From: Pascua guehoae
Taxonomy: Eukaryota; Basidiomycota; Tremellomycetes; Trichosporonales; Trichosporonaceae
DNA: 64,000 nucleotides
Direction: 5' to 3'
NCBI GenBank assembly: GCA_001600415.1
Contig: BCJX01000025.1
Span: forward strand, 68,441 to 132,440
Shown piece after piece: positions 1 to 10,073 of this stretch. Position 1 is the first letter of the stretch. Every line of letters begins with the position of its first letter. The position numbers and the translations under genes are program-made. A model generated the notes under the pieces. The model ran no database searches. It was not told where the DNA came from and worked only from the letters and a program-made list of their open reading frames with translations.

Positions 1-984
1 CCACCCTCCCAAGTCTGGCCACCATCGCCTCGTTGGCGGGTCGGACAGCCATTGTTACAGGCTCGTCCTCGGGCTTGGGCCGTGCCACTGCCCTGCGCCT
101 CGCTCATGTCGGTGCCACCGTCGTGTGCGCCGACCTTGATGCCGAAACTCGGGCACCAGACGGAGCCAGCGGGGCGACTCTGATAGCTACACACAAGCTG
201 ATCACAAGCAACGGCGGCCGTGGCTTCTTCCAACAGCTCGACGTCACTGACTTTGAGGCGATGAAGCGAACGGTCGCCCTTGCCGTGTCCGTGTCGCCCA
301 CTGCCCGACTGGACATTATGGTCAACAATGCGGGCACTGGCGGACATCAGAACGGCGCTCCCAACTTGGGCATTCATACCGAGGACCCCGACTTTGCGAG
401 GAGGATACTGGATATCAACGTAATGGGCGTCTGGAATGGGACCAAGGCGGCGGTGCGCCAGATGCTCAACCAGGCCGCTCAACCTTTCCCAGCCGACGTT
501 GACATCTGCGCTGAACTCGGCGACCCCGAGCCAGAATCCCAGCCTCACCGTGGCTCGCGCGGGACCATTATCAACATTGCAAGCATCCACGGGATGGTAG
601 CAGGTCCGGCTGAGCGTGAGTGCCTTGGGGATCGGGGGGAAACGAGGCTGAAAAGGTAGCCGCATATAGTGCGTCCAAGGCGGCGGTTATCAATCTGTCG
701 CGAACGGTAGCTGCAGATTATGCGGCAGAGCGGATTAATTGTAACGTCATAAGTCCTGGATGTGAGTCTTAAGCTGGCGATGCAGCCTTTGTTGACGCAA
801 AGACTGCGCAGCTGTCATGGCGGGTGCAACGTTGCCCGAGGATATCATGCGGCGCCGCTTCGTTCCGTGGCCACATCAGGGGGCCGCGCGCGACATTGCC
901 AAAGCTGTCATCTACCTTGCCCGTGACGCGCCATGGGTGACGGGGGCTGTACTGGCGGTCGATGGTGGGACAACGGCCGTCTAG
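1..984 (+). CDS. Short-chain dehydrogenase/reductase (5' end outside window)
   Basis: NAD(P)-dependent oxidoreductase of the SDR superfamily; substrate unknown. The frame is open to the left edge, so the start codon is upstream. Exons are <1-615, 660-761 and 812-984. Visible SDR signatures are the nucleotide-binding TGSSSGLG near the start, NNAG at about 329-340, the serine region NIAS before the first intron, and the catalytic YSASK straight after it (668-682). The C-terminus ends VTGAVLAVDGGTTAV, the classical SDR ending. The second intron, 762-811, has a TTGAC-type branch motif and the GCGCAG acceptor that keeps the frame; the nearer CAG at 783-785 would break it. The gene lies about 245 bp upstream of a Zn2Cys6 regulator on the same strand, so the two could be functionally linked, but this is only inference. 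Family is certain, substrate is not. Confidence 0.9.
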
Positions 985-1228
985 AGTGCAGAACAATTTC
1001 ACAATCTTGTATACCTTTGGGGATTGAAGGAGAGGATTCCATGCACCAATTTCAGCCAACTGTCATGAGGTCATTGTGAGTTGAAGGCCGGGTGGGCCGG
1101 CCACCGGCCAGGGCCGCTCGGAAGAGGGTGATCCGAGACCTTGGTTGAAAGCACCTACTCTTGGCACTTGACCATGCTCGGAATCAAGAAAGTGCATACC
1201 TTTTCATTTGCCCCCAATTAGCAACACA

Positions 1229-3742
1229 ATGTCGCCAGAGGATGCACACTCACCCTCATCCTCGGATGCGCGCGACGCCAGCTCCCGGGGTAAAAGGCGT
1301 AGAGTCCAGGCCGCCTGCGACGCTTGCCGTGAGTTTGTGCAACCCAGGAAGATGTGACAGGCCTCTTACCTATAGGCTTGAGAAAACTCGCCTGTGATGC
1401 GGGTCAGCCATGCGCGCGGTGTATCAATGATGATAGAGCATGTGAATACATGGTGCGAAGACCTCGTGAGGTTATTTCAAAGGCTCGACTGCACGAGCTC
1501 GAGAGCTGGTGAGTGCATTTTCGTACCACTTGCACTAGGAGAGCGGAAACTTAGACGCAGTATTCGCCTTCAGGAGGAGATGTGGAACGCTCTTATTCCG
1601 GAATTTCCTATGCGCATCGCCAAGGGGGTGGTTGAAGCCTCTGGAATACAGGCGATGGTGTATCAGGCTCGCAGGGCGTTGGGCTGCGGCGACCCAGCGC
1701 AAGCCCCTGTCTTGACCGACGCAGAGTTTGACGCTGCCCAAGAGGCTGGGCCGTCAATGTGTACCGCCGATTGCCTCTCTGGCCCTTCAATAATGGGGAC
1801 GATACGCCAACGGCACTTGGCAACACCATACCGGTCTCCGCTGACCTCTGTCGGCGTCAGCGACGATATTGGCCAAGACACATATGAATGGGATGAGGAT
1901 GAAGGTTCAGACAACCAGCCAACTGTCCACCCTGCGGCCGATGCCAGTGCATCACGATCGAGCAACACAAGCTACCTGGGTTTATCGTCGGGCGCAACCT
2001 TTCTTCGAGCGATTCGCACTCTGGCTACCAAGGGCAATAACAGCTTGCTTGGCGTCTCCGATACAAATGCCGGCGCTGCTGAGCAATTCGACTTTGCGAG
2101 TGGCGCCACGCCGCCGTTCGGACCAGCTCCTGACGTCTATCGCCAACTACCCCGATGGTCTGAGATCAAGGACCATGTCGACAGCTTCTTTGCCCACTTT
2201 CGCAAGTTAACCCATCCATCCACATGCTGATGGCAGATCGTTCCCTGCCCCTCGTCCACGAGCCCACGATTCGTGCACAACTCACTGGTGCGATTCCCCT
2301 TCCAACGAAACCTGGGTCGATGATGCTCATCAACATGATCATCGCCATGGGGGCGTCTGTCTCGGCCCAGAACAGTGACAAGGCTGTCGGGCACAAGTAC
2401 CTGCGTTTGGCACAGGCAGAGCTCCAGCGTGATATGCTTGGTAAAGGTACACTCCCCCTCGTCCAAGGTCTCGCCATCATGGCAAACTATCTTCAACACG
2501 GCAACCGTCCCGAGGACGGATACATGTGCCTCGGGTGGGCATGCCGGATGGCTGTGGGACTCGGCCTGCACATTGAGCCGACCGGCGTACGTCTTTCGCC
2601 CCTCGACAAGGAGCTTCGCATTCGGACCTGGTGGTCGCTGGTGTGCATGGAGGCCGGGTGCTCCGTGACCTTTGGACGTCCGCATGCATTCTCCGAGGCG
2701 ACATTTTCCGCTGTCCCTCTCCCGCTCAACATTGACGACGACGACCTCACCGTCTCGCACACAACGGCCCCGGCAGAGATTGCGGGTGTAACACAAAACA
2801 CGACGCTGATAATGCAAGCAAGGCTTGCACGAGCTACATGTGGTGTTTCGGACGAAATCGCCCGCAATCCTTCTCCCCAACCGCCAGTGCTCCGGCAACT
2901 CGAGCAGCATGTCGTCAAGGTGTTTGAAGACATTCCCGCCGTGTGGAGGGACTGGACGAGTGGTCCGTACCAGTACCAGCGCGCGACACAGGTGTGGCGG
3001 GCTCGTGATTTCTGCGCACTCCTCTATCGACCTGTCCTCCTTGCTGCTGCATGGGACGGCATGGCACTCTCCCAGCTCACCGAAGATGAACAGCAAGCCA
3101 TAACGTACGTTCCACTGGGCAAGTTATCTTGCCCACTCTAGCCCCGTACCACTAACACGTCGCAAGATCTTGTCGCCAGCTTGCACTCGACAACTTGATC
3201 GACATCGAAGCCCTCATCACGTCTATTGCGGAACGCTGCCGTGCAGTCGAATGGTATTCGGTCTTCTTTGCCTTCCAGTCATGTCTCACACTCCTGCTTT
3301 CCGTCGTATGGGAGCCACAACACCCCTCAGCAGCCCTGTGGAGGAGTACGATATTGAACGCAGCCGCATGGTTCCGGACACTCAAGACGATGCCCCAAGT
3401 AGGACTGTCGTACGCCGCGACCATTGAGCGTATCCTCGAGCTTGCACCAACGGCACATGAAACAGCTCCCAACGTCAACCAACCCCAGCCTATCAGCAGT
3501 ATAGACACGCTTTATGGCGACACTGGAGCGAACATTGCTGCTACGTCTGAAACCAATCTAGACATGTCACGATATTGGTGCGTTTGTCTATCAGCTCATT
3601 TTAGAATTCTGGGTGCTGACGACGTAGGACGGAAATCTGGGGCGATGAGTCAACAGCTCTCTCTGGGTTCAGCCCGTTCATGATGCCCGATTTCATCGTG
3701 GGGGATGATGTCTTGGATTTTGGGGTCAGCAATAGCAAATGA
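1229..3742 (+). CDS. Zn2Cys6 fungal transcription factor, one apparent frameshift
   Basis: Nuclear DNA-binding regulator of the fungal binuclear zinc-cluster class. Exons are 1229-1328, 1376-1508, 1561-3104, 3167-3577 and 3628-3742. The zinc cluster reads CX2CX6CX5CX2CX6C and is split by the first intron between the second cysteine and the following arginine. The middle (about 2160-3100) resembles the fungal-specific transcription factor domain, including the usual GLHIEP and RTWWSLVCME stretches. The C-terminal part has FFAFQSCLTLLLSVVWEP, typical of the family's last helices, and the protein ends DFGVSNSK. The joined exons total 2303 nt, one base short of a multiple of three. The break falls near 2200-2210, where the frame carrying SFFAHF must change to the one carrying NPSIHMLM. 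I found no intron that explains it, so it is a real one-base loss, an assembly error or an unusual splice. Targets are unknown; the adjacent dehydrogenase is a candidate. Confidence 0.8.
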
Positions 3743-4175
3743 ACGTGTATGAAGAGGCAAACCGAGACCTTGATGAGGACTGTAGCGGAGAGCGCTGATG
3801 ACCGCGCCACCAAGCCACCCCTGGTCGACATTAATCGAGTGCGCAGGGTAGAGACGTTGTAGCAGAGACACCTAGTTGTACACATACTGTATATATCTCT
3901 TGGGAATGGATGCTCGCTCACGTTATATGCAGTGACAATCATGCATGTGGATGACTTGGAGGGGGCTGTTGCATTGACAGTGAGTGACGACGCTGAATGA
4001 GGTGTCAAATGGATGGCGTGTTGTTTGATACCCTGGCTGTGCCTGGCGAGCACTCGGCTTTGAGATATCTGACGCACGCACGACCTAATATGACCAGCAA
4101 CATCGCCAACTAGAGCATCTAGCATCAACAGAAACCACTGCCTTCACCCCCGACCCTCACAGATAACGATTCAAG
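3743..4175 (+). other. Intergenic, transcription factor to DRG2
   Basis: No convincing gene on either strand. It should contain the terminator of the zinc-cluster gene and the DRG2 promoter. The only long frames run antisense and have no family signature. Confidence 0.5.
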
Positions 4176-6161
4176 ATGGGCGTGCTACAGAAGATTGAGG
4201 ATATCGAGAGTACGTGCCTTGGACACTGCTCAATGAATGGCCAGGCAGCTGACAATTGCAGAGGAGATGGCGCGGAGTAGGTCTCGCGATGTATCGGCTT
4301 GCGGCGACTCTGGATACTGACGTCGACAGCGCAGAAAAAGTTAGCTAAAGCAGCAAGGAGGCGAGAGTGCACCATACTGACATTACCCCCGTTGCGTCCA
4401 ACAGCAAAGGTGTGTTGACGGTGGTGGAGCTGTAGCTGACGCCAGCGACCGAGTACCACCTGGGTCTTCTCAAGGTCCGTCGACGAGCTACATCGCGTAT
4501 TGCCAAAGACTGGAGATGCTGACCGCGCCCCTTGGATTGTGGAATACAGGCAAAACGTGAGCCTACTTTACGGTAGACGCGCCATGTTGGGCCCAGACTG
4601 ACGTAGCAGTCGCAAAGTACCGCGCACAGCTCCTCGAGCCCGAGAAGAAGTCGGCCAAGGGCGAGGGCTTCGATGTGATGAAGTCCGGTGGTGAGTGGGA
4701 CTGTGGCCCTCGTGGGACATACACGACCAGGCTGATTCTCTAGATGCGCGTGTGTGTCTCATTGGTTTCCCATCGGTCGGCAAGTCGACGCTCCTGTCCA
4801 AGGCTACCAAGACCGAGTCGGCCGTCGGCGCGTACGAGTTCACCACCCTCACTGTAAGTTGCAGCAACCGGTCTGCGTTGTCCGCTGACAGGATAGGCTA
4901 TTCCCGGCGTACTCGAGTATGAAGGTGCACGCATCCAGCTTCTCGACTTGCCCGGTATTGTCCAGGATGCAGCCAAGGGTGCGTCATCGATGTCACCAAG
5001 GGCAACGCAGTGAACTGACCCGCAGGTCGTGGTCGTGGACGACAGGTCGTGTCGGTGGCCAAGACGGCTGACCTTATTCTCATTATGAGTGCGTACTGAG
5101 CGAGAGGCTAGCCTAGGGAGTAGTGCAGCTGCTGACACCTCAGTCGACGCTACAAAGTCGGACGAGCAGAAGGCCATGCTCGAGCTTGAACTCGAGGCGG
5201 TCGGCATTCGGTTGAATTGCGAGAAGCCAGACGTAGTGTTCAAGCAGAAGGCGGCTGGTGGGGTAGGTTTTCACAGGGCGCAGGTGGTAGTGGTGCTGAC
5301 ACTCCCAGATTACTGTGAGCACTGAATGGCAGCGTGCAAGCATAGAGGACAAGAACTAAACCATGGTCCAGATTAACTGCACCGTCAAGCTTACCAAGAC
5401 GGACGAGCGCGCCATTCGTTCTGTTCTCCAGGCGTACAGGAGTGCGTCAGCTATCACCCCCGCATCATCGAAAGCTGACCATTTCCAGTCCACAACTGCG
5501 ACATCATGATCCGCGAGGACGTAAGCCATTGCTCCCAGTATACGGGTACTTCGCGCTGACGCTCCAGATTACCATTGACGAGTTTATCGACGTTCTCCTC
5601 GGCACGCGCAAGTACATTCCTGCACTTACCGTGATCAACAAGGTCGACTCGGTGTCGATGGAGACGGTCGACCGCATGGCCAACCAGGACCCGAGCAGGA
5701 CGGTCATGATCTCGTGCGAGATTGACCTCGGCCTCGACTGGTTGCTGGAGGCGATCTGGAAGGTGAGCTCGGTGGCGCGTTCCCGAGACGAAGCACATTT
5801 GCTGACTGTGCTACAGGAGTTGGGTCTCGTCAAGTAAGTCATACCTCGGTAGAGCAAGTGGCAATAACTGACCAACCTTCCAGGGTGTACACCAAGAAGC
5901 GCGGCGAGCAGCCCGACCTCTCGGACCCCATTTGCCTGCGGCAAGGCGCGACGATCGAGACGGTGTGCCACGGTATTCACCGCAGTCTCGCATCCCACTT
6001 CAAGTGCGTCGAAAGCTGACATGCCCGCTCGCCAGGCTGATAGACGTCACAGATACGCGCTCGTCTGGGGCAAGTCGAGCAAGTTTAACCCGCAGCCGCA
6101 GAAGGTCGGCTTGACACACCTCGTGCAGGACGAGGACGTGGTCAGCATTTTCACAAAGTAG
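4176..6161 (+). CDS. RBG2: Developmentally regulated GTP-binding protein 2 (DRG2/Rbg2)
   Basis: Translation-associated GTPase of the Obg/DRG family, partner of a DFRP2/Gir2-type protein on ribosomes (family knowledge). The product is 367 residues, close to the usual ~365. It begins [20 protein letters not shown], the DRG2 rather than DRG1 type. G1 is [10 protein letters not shown]3 is DLPG, G4 is NKVD, and the TGS domain ends [18 protein letters not shown]. Eighteen exons: 4176-4209, 4262-4276, 4330-4339, 4405-4409, 4446-4474, 4550-4556, 4610-4690, 4744-4853, 4897-4978, 5026-5088, 5144-5262, 5309-5314, 5372-5441, 5489-5520, 5568-5762, 5817-5833, 5884-6003, 6053-6161. Total length is 1104 nt. 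Exons of 15, 10, 5, 7 and 6 nt are required to rebuild the conserved [20 protein letters not shown] and GGITINCTV segments. The downstream neighbour is convergent Fzo1. Confidence 0.95.
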
Positions 6162-6495
6162 ACCCGGCCGTGACATTGCGAGCACCGCGTGACGACGTGC
6201 CATGTCGCGCGCGGTTGCGTCGACCTACACCTCTGTGGCGGCGTGGCCATCGGGTGAGGTGAGACGAAGGAGGTACCCCAGGTGCATGTACTTTGATCCA
6301 GAGCCACTGGCGCACCATCTTGGCCAACTAGAATTCATTTGTGGGGGTTCTGTATAATGTACATGCAAGAGGATAAACAACATTCCCGACGCCAGGGTCA
6401 CGTCACGTCAACACGTTACGCCGCGTCGTACACTTTCCGAGTGGTGGTCACGCCTTTTCTTGAGCTCTCACGTCATGAGCAAAACATTGAGAGCC
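6162..6495. other. Convergent 3' region between DRG2 and FZO1
   Basis: Holds the two 3' untranslated ends. Nothing else is visible. Confidence 0.5.
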
Positions 6496-9214
6496 TCAGA
6501 GTTGGAGCCCGAGTTGACTCCTGATCTCGTCGACACGGCTCTCAACTTCTGCAAACCACTCGAGTGCGCGTGCGGCCTGGCGCGCCGTCTCCTCGCTCTG
6601 GCGAACAATCTCGCCACGCGCGTCGAGGGCGGAACGGAAGCGTTCGCGGAGATCCCATGCCGCCAGTCGCATGACCTTGCGGACTTCGCGCCCGATGCGT
6701 TGGGCCTCGGCCTCGTAGAATGGCGTCTCAGACTCGTCGTCCTCCTTGCCTGACGAGATGAGGAGGTTGGAGCGAATGTCGCGACCGACGTTGCGTGGGA
6801 TGGAGCGGGGCAACTCGTAGATGACGTATGCGATGGCGCCCGCGGCAATGGCACCGATGGCAGGACCGGCCCACTTGCGCACAACAGGGTTGGAGGCAAG
6901 GTCTGAGAGGTGCACTGCGCTCTCAAAGATGGTGCGCAGCGCCATGGTCTTGCCGCCCGCCATTGAGAAGGCGCCAAGTGCGAGCGATGCTGCGCCGATA
7001 CCCCCGACCTCGGTTGACATTGGAATGAGGTCACGGATGGTCGACGACTTGTCCGACTCGGCAGCCGGAACAGACGAGGAGAGGAAGAGGTGGTGCTGCA
7101 GGTCGAACAGGTCCGAGACACGAACTTCGGACAGCATCGAGTTGGTCAGGCCGAGGCCGACATATTGCAGGCCCGAGCTGCGGCGACCCTTCTTGGTCGC
7201 AGCATAGTTGAAGAACATGGCGTTCGAGTTAAAGACGCGCTTCGACCTCTCAACGTCGGCAGGGAGAAGCTTGTCACCAAGGTCGGTAACATTCTTAACC
7301 GCGTCGCCGGTAAGGGTACGAGTGACGTTCTCGGCCTCGCGGACAGCCATATCAAGAGACATGAGGAGCGCACGACGAACCTCGCGCGCATAGTCCCAAG
7401 CACCGAGGACGCCGGGGTAGATGGGCATCTCCATGCCGTCGCAGAGTTCGCCCCGACCGACGCGGTCGAGCGCAGCGCGGAGCGACTGCTGAGACTTGGC
7501 GATGGACGAGCTGGTGACCGACTCCTCCTCGCTAACGAGAGTGTTCTCGAGGCTGTCCTTGCCGCGCTTCATGCGGTCAAGTTCGGGCTTGACGCGTTCG
7601 ACCTCCTTGAGTGCAGTGTCGCGCTCCTGCGATGCAACGACCGAGTTGGCCGCGCTGAGCAGCTCGACGTCCGCAAGTAAGTGAGTAACGTAGTTCTGAG
7701 CCGGGCCCAGCTTGGACTTGGCGCGGTTCACAAGAACAAACGAGCGGAGCGACTGTTCAAGGAAAGCGAAAGTCGCGTCCATCTCGTCGCCCTCGGCGTC
7801 GTCGGCATAACCATAAGCGACCTTGGCCGAGTCGACAAAGTGGACGAGGTCCTTGGCGTCTTCGTACGTCTCGGGGCTCAGGTTCTTGATCTGGTCCATG
7901 ACCGCCCTGCGGCAGCGCTCCTTGTCCCTGATCTGGTCGAAGCGGTTGACAATGATGAAGAGGTGCGCCTTCTCGTGACCAGCCTGCCAGATAAACTCCT
8001 TGGCGGACAGAGTAAAGTGGTTGGCTGCCGAGACAACAAAGACAACCACGTCAATCTCCTCCTGGCGCGCAAAGTTGGCCGTGGTCTTGATTGAGTCGCG
8101 GTTGAGACCCGGAGCATCGATGAGAGAAATGTCCACGATTCCGTTGTGGAGAATGGACGGGTCGAGAGACTCGGTGTTCTCGCGCAGGAAGCAACGGAGA
8201 GGCGGAGCGGCCGGGTCGTTGTCCATGTCTGTGGCAAGGTGCTCCAGTTCAGAGATAGGCGCAACCTTGTACGTCGATGGGTCCGCCGGGTTGTATTGGG
8301 CGGCGTCGTCAAAGACATGAATCTCCTCCTTGTTGTTGTTCTCCGTCGCACTGACGACCTCAACAAAGCGCGTCGTCAATGGCTGCTGGTCGGTGGGCAT
8401 GACCTCGCAGCGGCGCAGAAGAGCATTGACGAATGTAGACTTGCCGGCATTCAGGTCACCAGTGACAAGAACCCGAGAATGGGCGTCATGAATACGCGCA
8501 TGGAGAAGGTTGAGGTGCGACAGCGCCGCAGTCAGACGAGTGTCAAGGAGAGCCGAAATGGAAGAGCGCTCGAGCTGCGAGATGAGGGTCTTGGCGTAAC
8601 GCGTCGCGCCAAGGTTGAGGTCCAAGTTGAGAATTGAAAAGTCCTCTGTGGCGGCAGTTGATGCGGGGGCAACCGACTCCGGCTCCTCCGAAAGAGGGGT
8701 GAGCTGCTCATTGCCGGAAGACGCCGGAGCCGCGGTCGCCTCCTCGAAGGTTGACACTGAGCGCTTAAGCTGCCGGCGCGCATTTGGCCGCGAAGAGACA
8801 ACTACATCGGTCGAGGACGATGGCTCATCCGCAAAGCTGAGGGTTCGACGGTCGAGACCTGGGCGCGCTGGCTGGTCAGTAATGGCCTTGTCCACTGGTC
8901 GTCTTGACATACCTGGCTTGCTTGTAGGGGCCGACGAGAAGTGTGGGTAACGAATCTTCCACTGGTCATTGTTGAAGTTCTTCAAGTCGGCAACGAGGTA
9001 CTTTGTGGCATCGACGGCCTTGGAGAGCCTGGGGAAAAGAGTCAGCAGAAGTCGGAAGGGACGATAAATGACAAACGCACTTGAGTTGTTTTTCCTCATA
9101 GTCACGAAGGGCGGCGTTGCCTGCGATGCGAGCCTGGATGGACGCAGGCTGGCGGCCAAGGTGAGACTCCTTCACTACGGGTGACCCGTGTGGTGAACTC
9201 TGGTACGGCTGCAT
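6496..9214 (-). CDS. FZO1: Mitofusin Fzo1, outer mitochondrial membrane fusion GTPase
   Basis: Dynamin-related GTPase that tethers and fuses outer mitochondrial membranes. Exon 1 is 9214-9081 and exon 2 is 9028-6496, with one 52-nt intron; the product is 888 residues, the normal fungal Fzo1 size. Residues 1-45 are followed by a basic/Ser-rich stretch to about 180. The GTPase follows: G1 GDLNAGKST near residue 234, G2 region in QQPLTTRFVEV, G3 DAPG, and G4 as NRFD instead of the canonical NKxD. A glycine/alanine-rich membrane segment (GPAIGAIAAGAIAYVIY) lies about 110 residues before the end, followed by the C-terminal heptad region (RSALDARGEIV...). The chosen start is MQPYQSSPHG, in the short first exon; it has no in-frame rival upstream. 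It is convergent with DRG2 and divergent from the spindle-pole gene. Confidence 0.95.
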
Positions 9215-10073
9215 GGCGCGTGTGGTAAACCGCCAGGTGGCGAGAAAATGAGAGTCGAAGAGGAATCAAGGGCGGGTGGGGAAATTGGGGACACGGAGGA
9301 AAGAGAAAAAAAGACGATGCGTGGGCGTCGCCGGACTGGGCCCTTTATGACAGGGTACAGTGACGAATAGTCGGGGGGACGATGTTTGTGGGAGATGAGG
9401 ATGGGGTTGGTGTTGGTGAAGATTGAATGAACGACGAGGACGATGTTAGAGGCGACGACGGTGGTTGGTTACGAGGGAGGTATGGCGTGCACTGCGTGGG
9501 TGGGTGGGTGCAGTAGTTTGGCCTGGGTGTGCGGCCCTAGGCGGTACGCGGGAGGGGAGGAGGGCAAGGAGGGCAAGGAGGGCAAGGAAGGAGGGTGGGT
9601 CGACCGAGGCAATGCAAGGCACGAGGTGCACTGCACACGCCCGCACAGACATCAAAGGTTTGGGTTTTGCAGCGCGCCCTTTTTCTCCTCGAATCACCCG
9701 CGTCCCCGCGGCCGTCGTCTTTTTCTCCCTCTTGTGCCCGCGCGGCCGCCGTACGCCACACCCAAAGCACGCCAGTTTGTCAACGGGGGCGGAAGTAAAA
9801 AATGACATTGCCCACCACTCCAACAATTGGAATTATCCCACGGCCGCTCCACAACCAGCCTTCCCTGCTAGATTACGTAGCTTAGGTAATCTCGGTAATA
9901 GGCATTACGGCCAAGTGGCAGCTGTGAAATCAACTCCCACGTGGTATCGCGACTGTCTTTCGTCGTCGCACGCGTGCGTCGCCGGGGCAACGACACAACA
10001 AACAGGAAGGCAAACATTGCGGTCGCGCTTCGTTTGCTTCATCTCACCAATCTATCTCGACAACACGACCACC
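9215..10073. promoter_or_regulatory. Divergent promoter, FZO1 and the spindle-pole gene
   Basis: Both flanking genes are transcribed outward, so this 859-bp stretch must hold both promoters. It includes a purine-rich tandem repeat of GAGGGCAAG (about 9557-9592). Frames on both strands are open but look like composition artefacts of GC-rich DNA. Confidence 0.5.

Noticed and set aside
2137..3096. Minus-strand 319-codon frame over the transcription factor
   Set aside because: Antisense of the fungal transcription-factor domain; no recognisable family.
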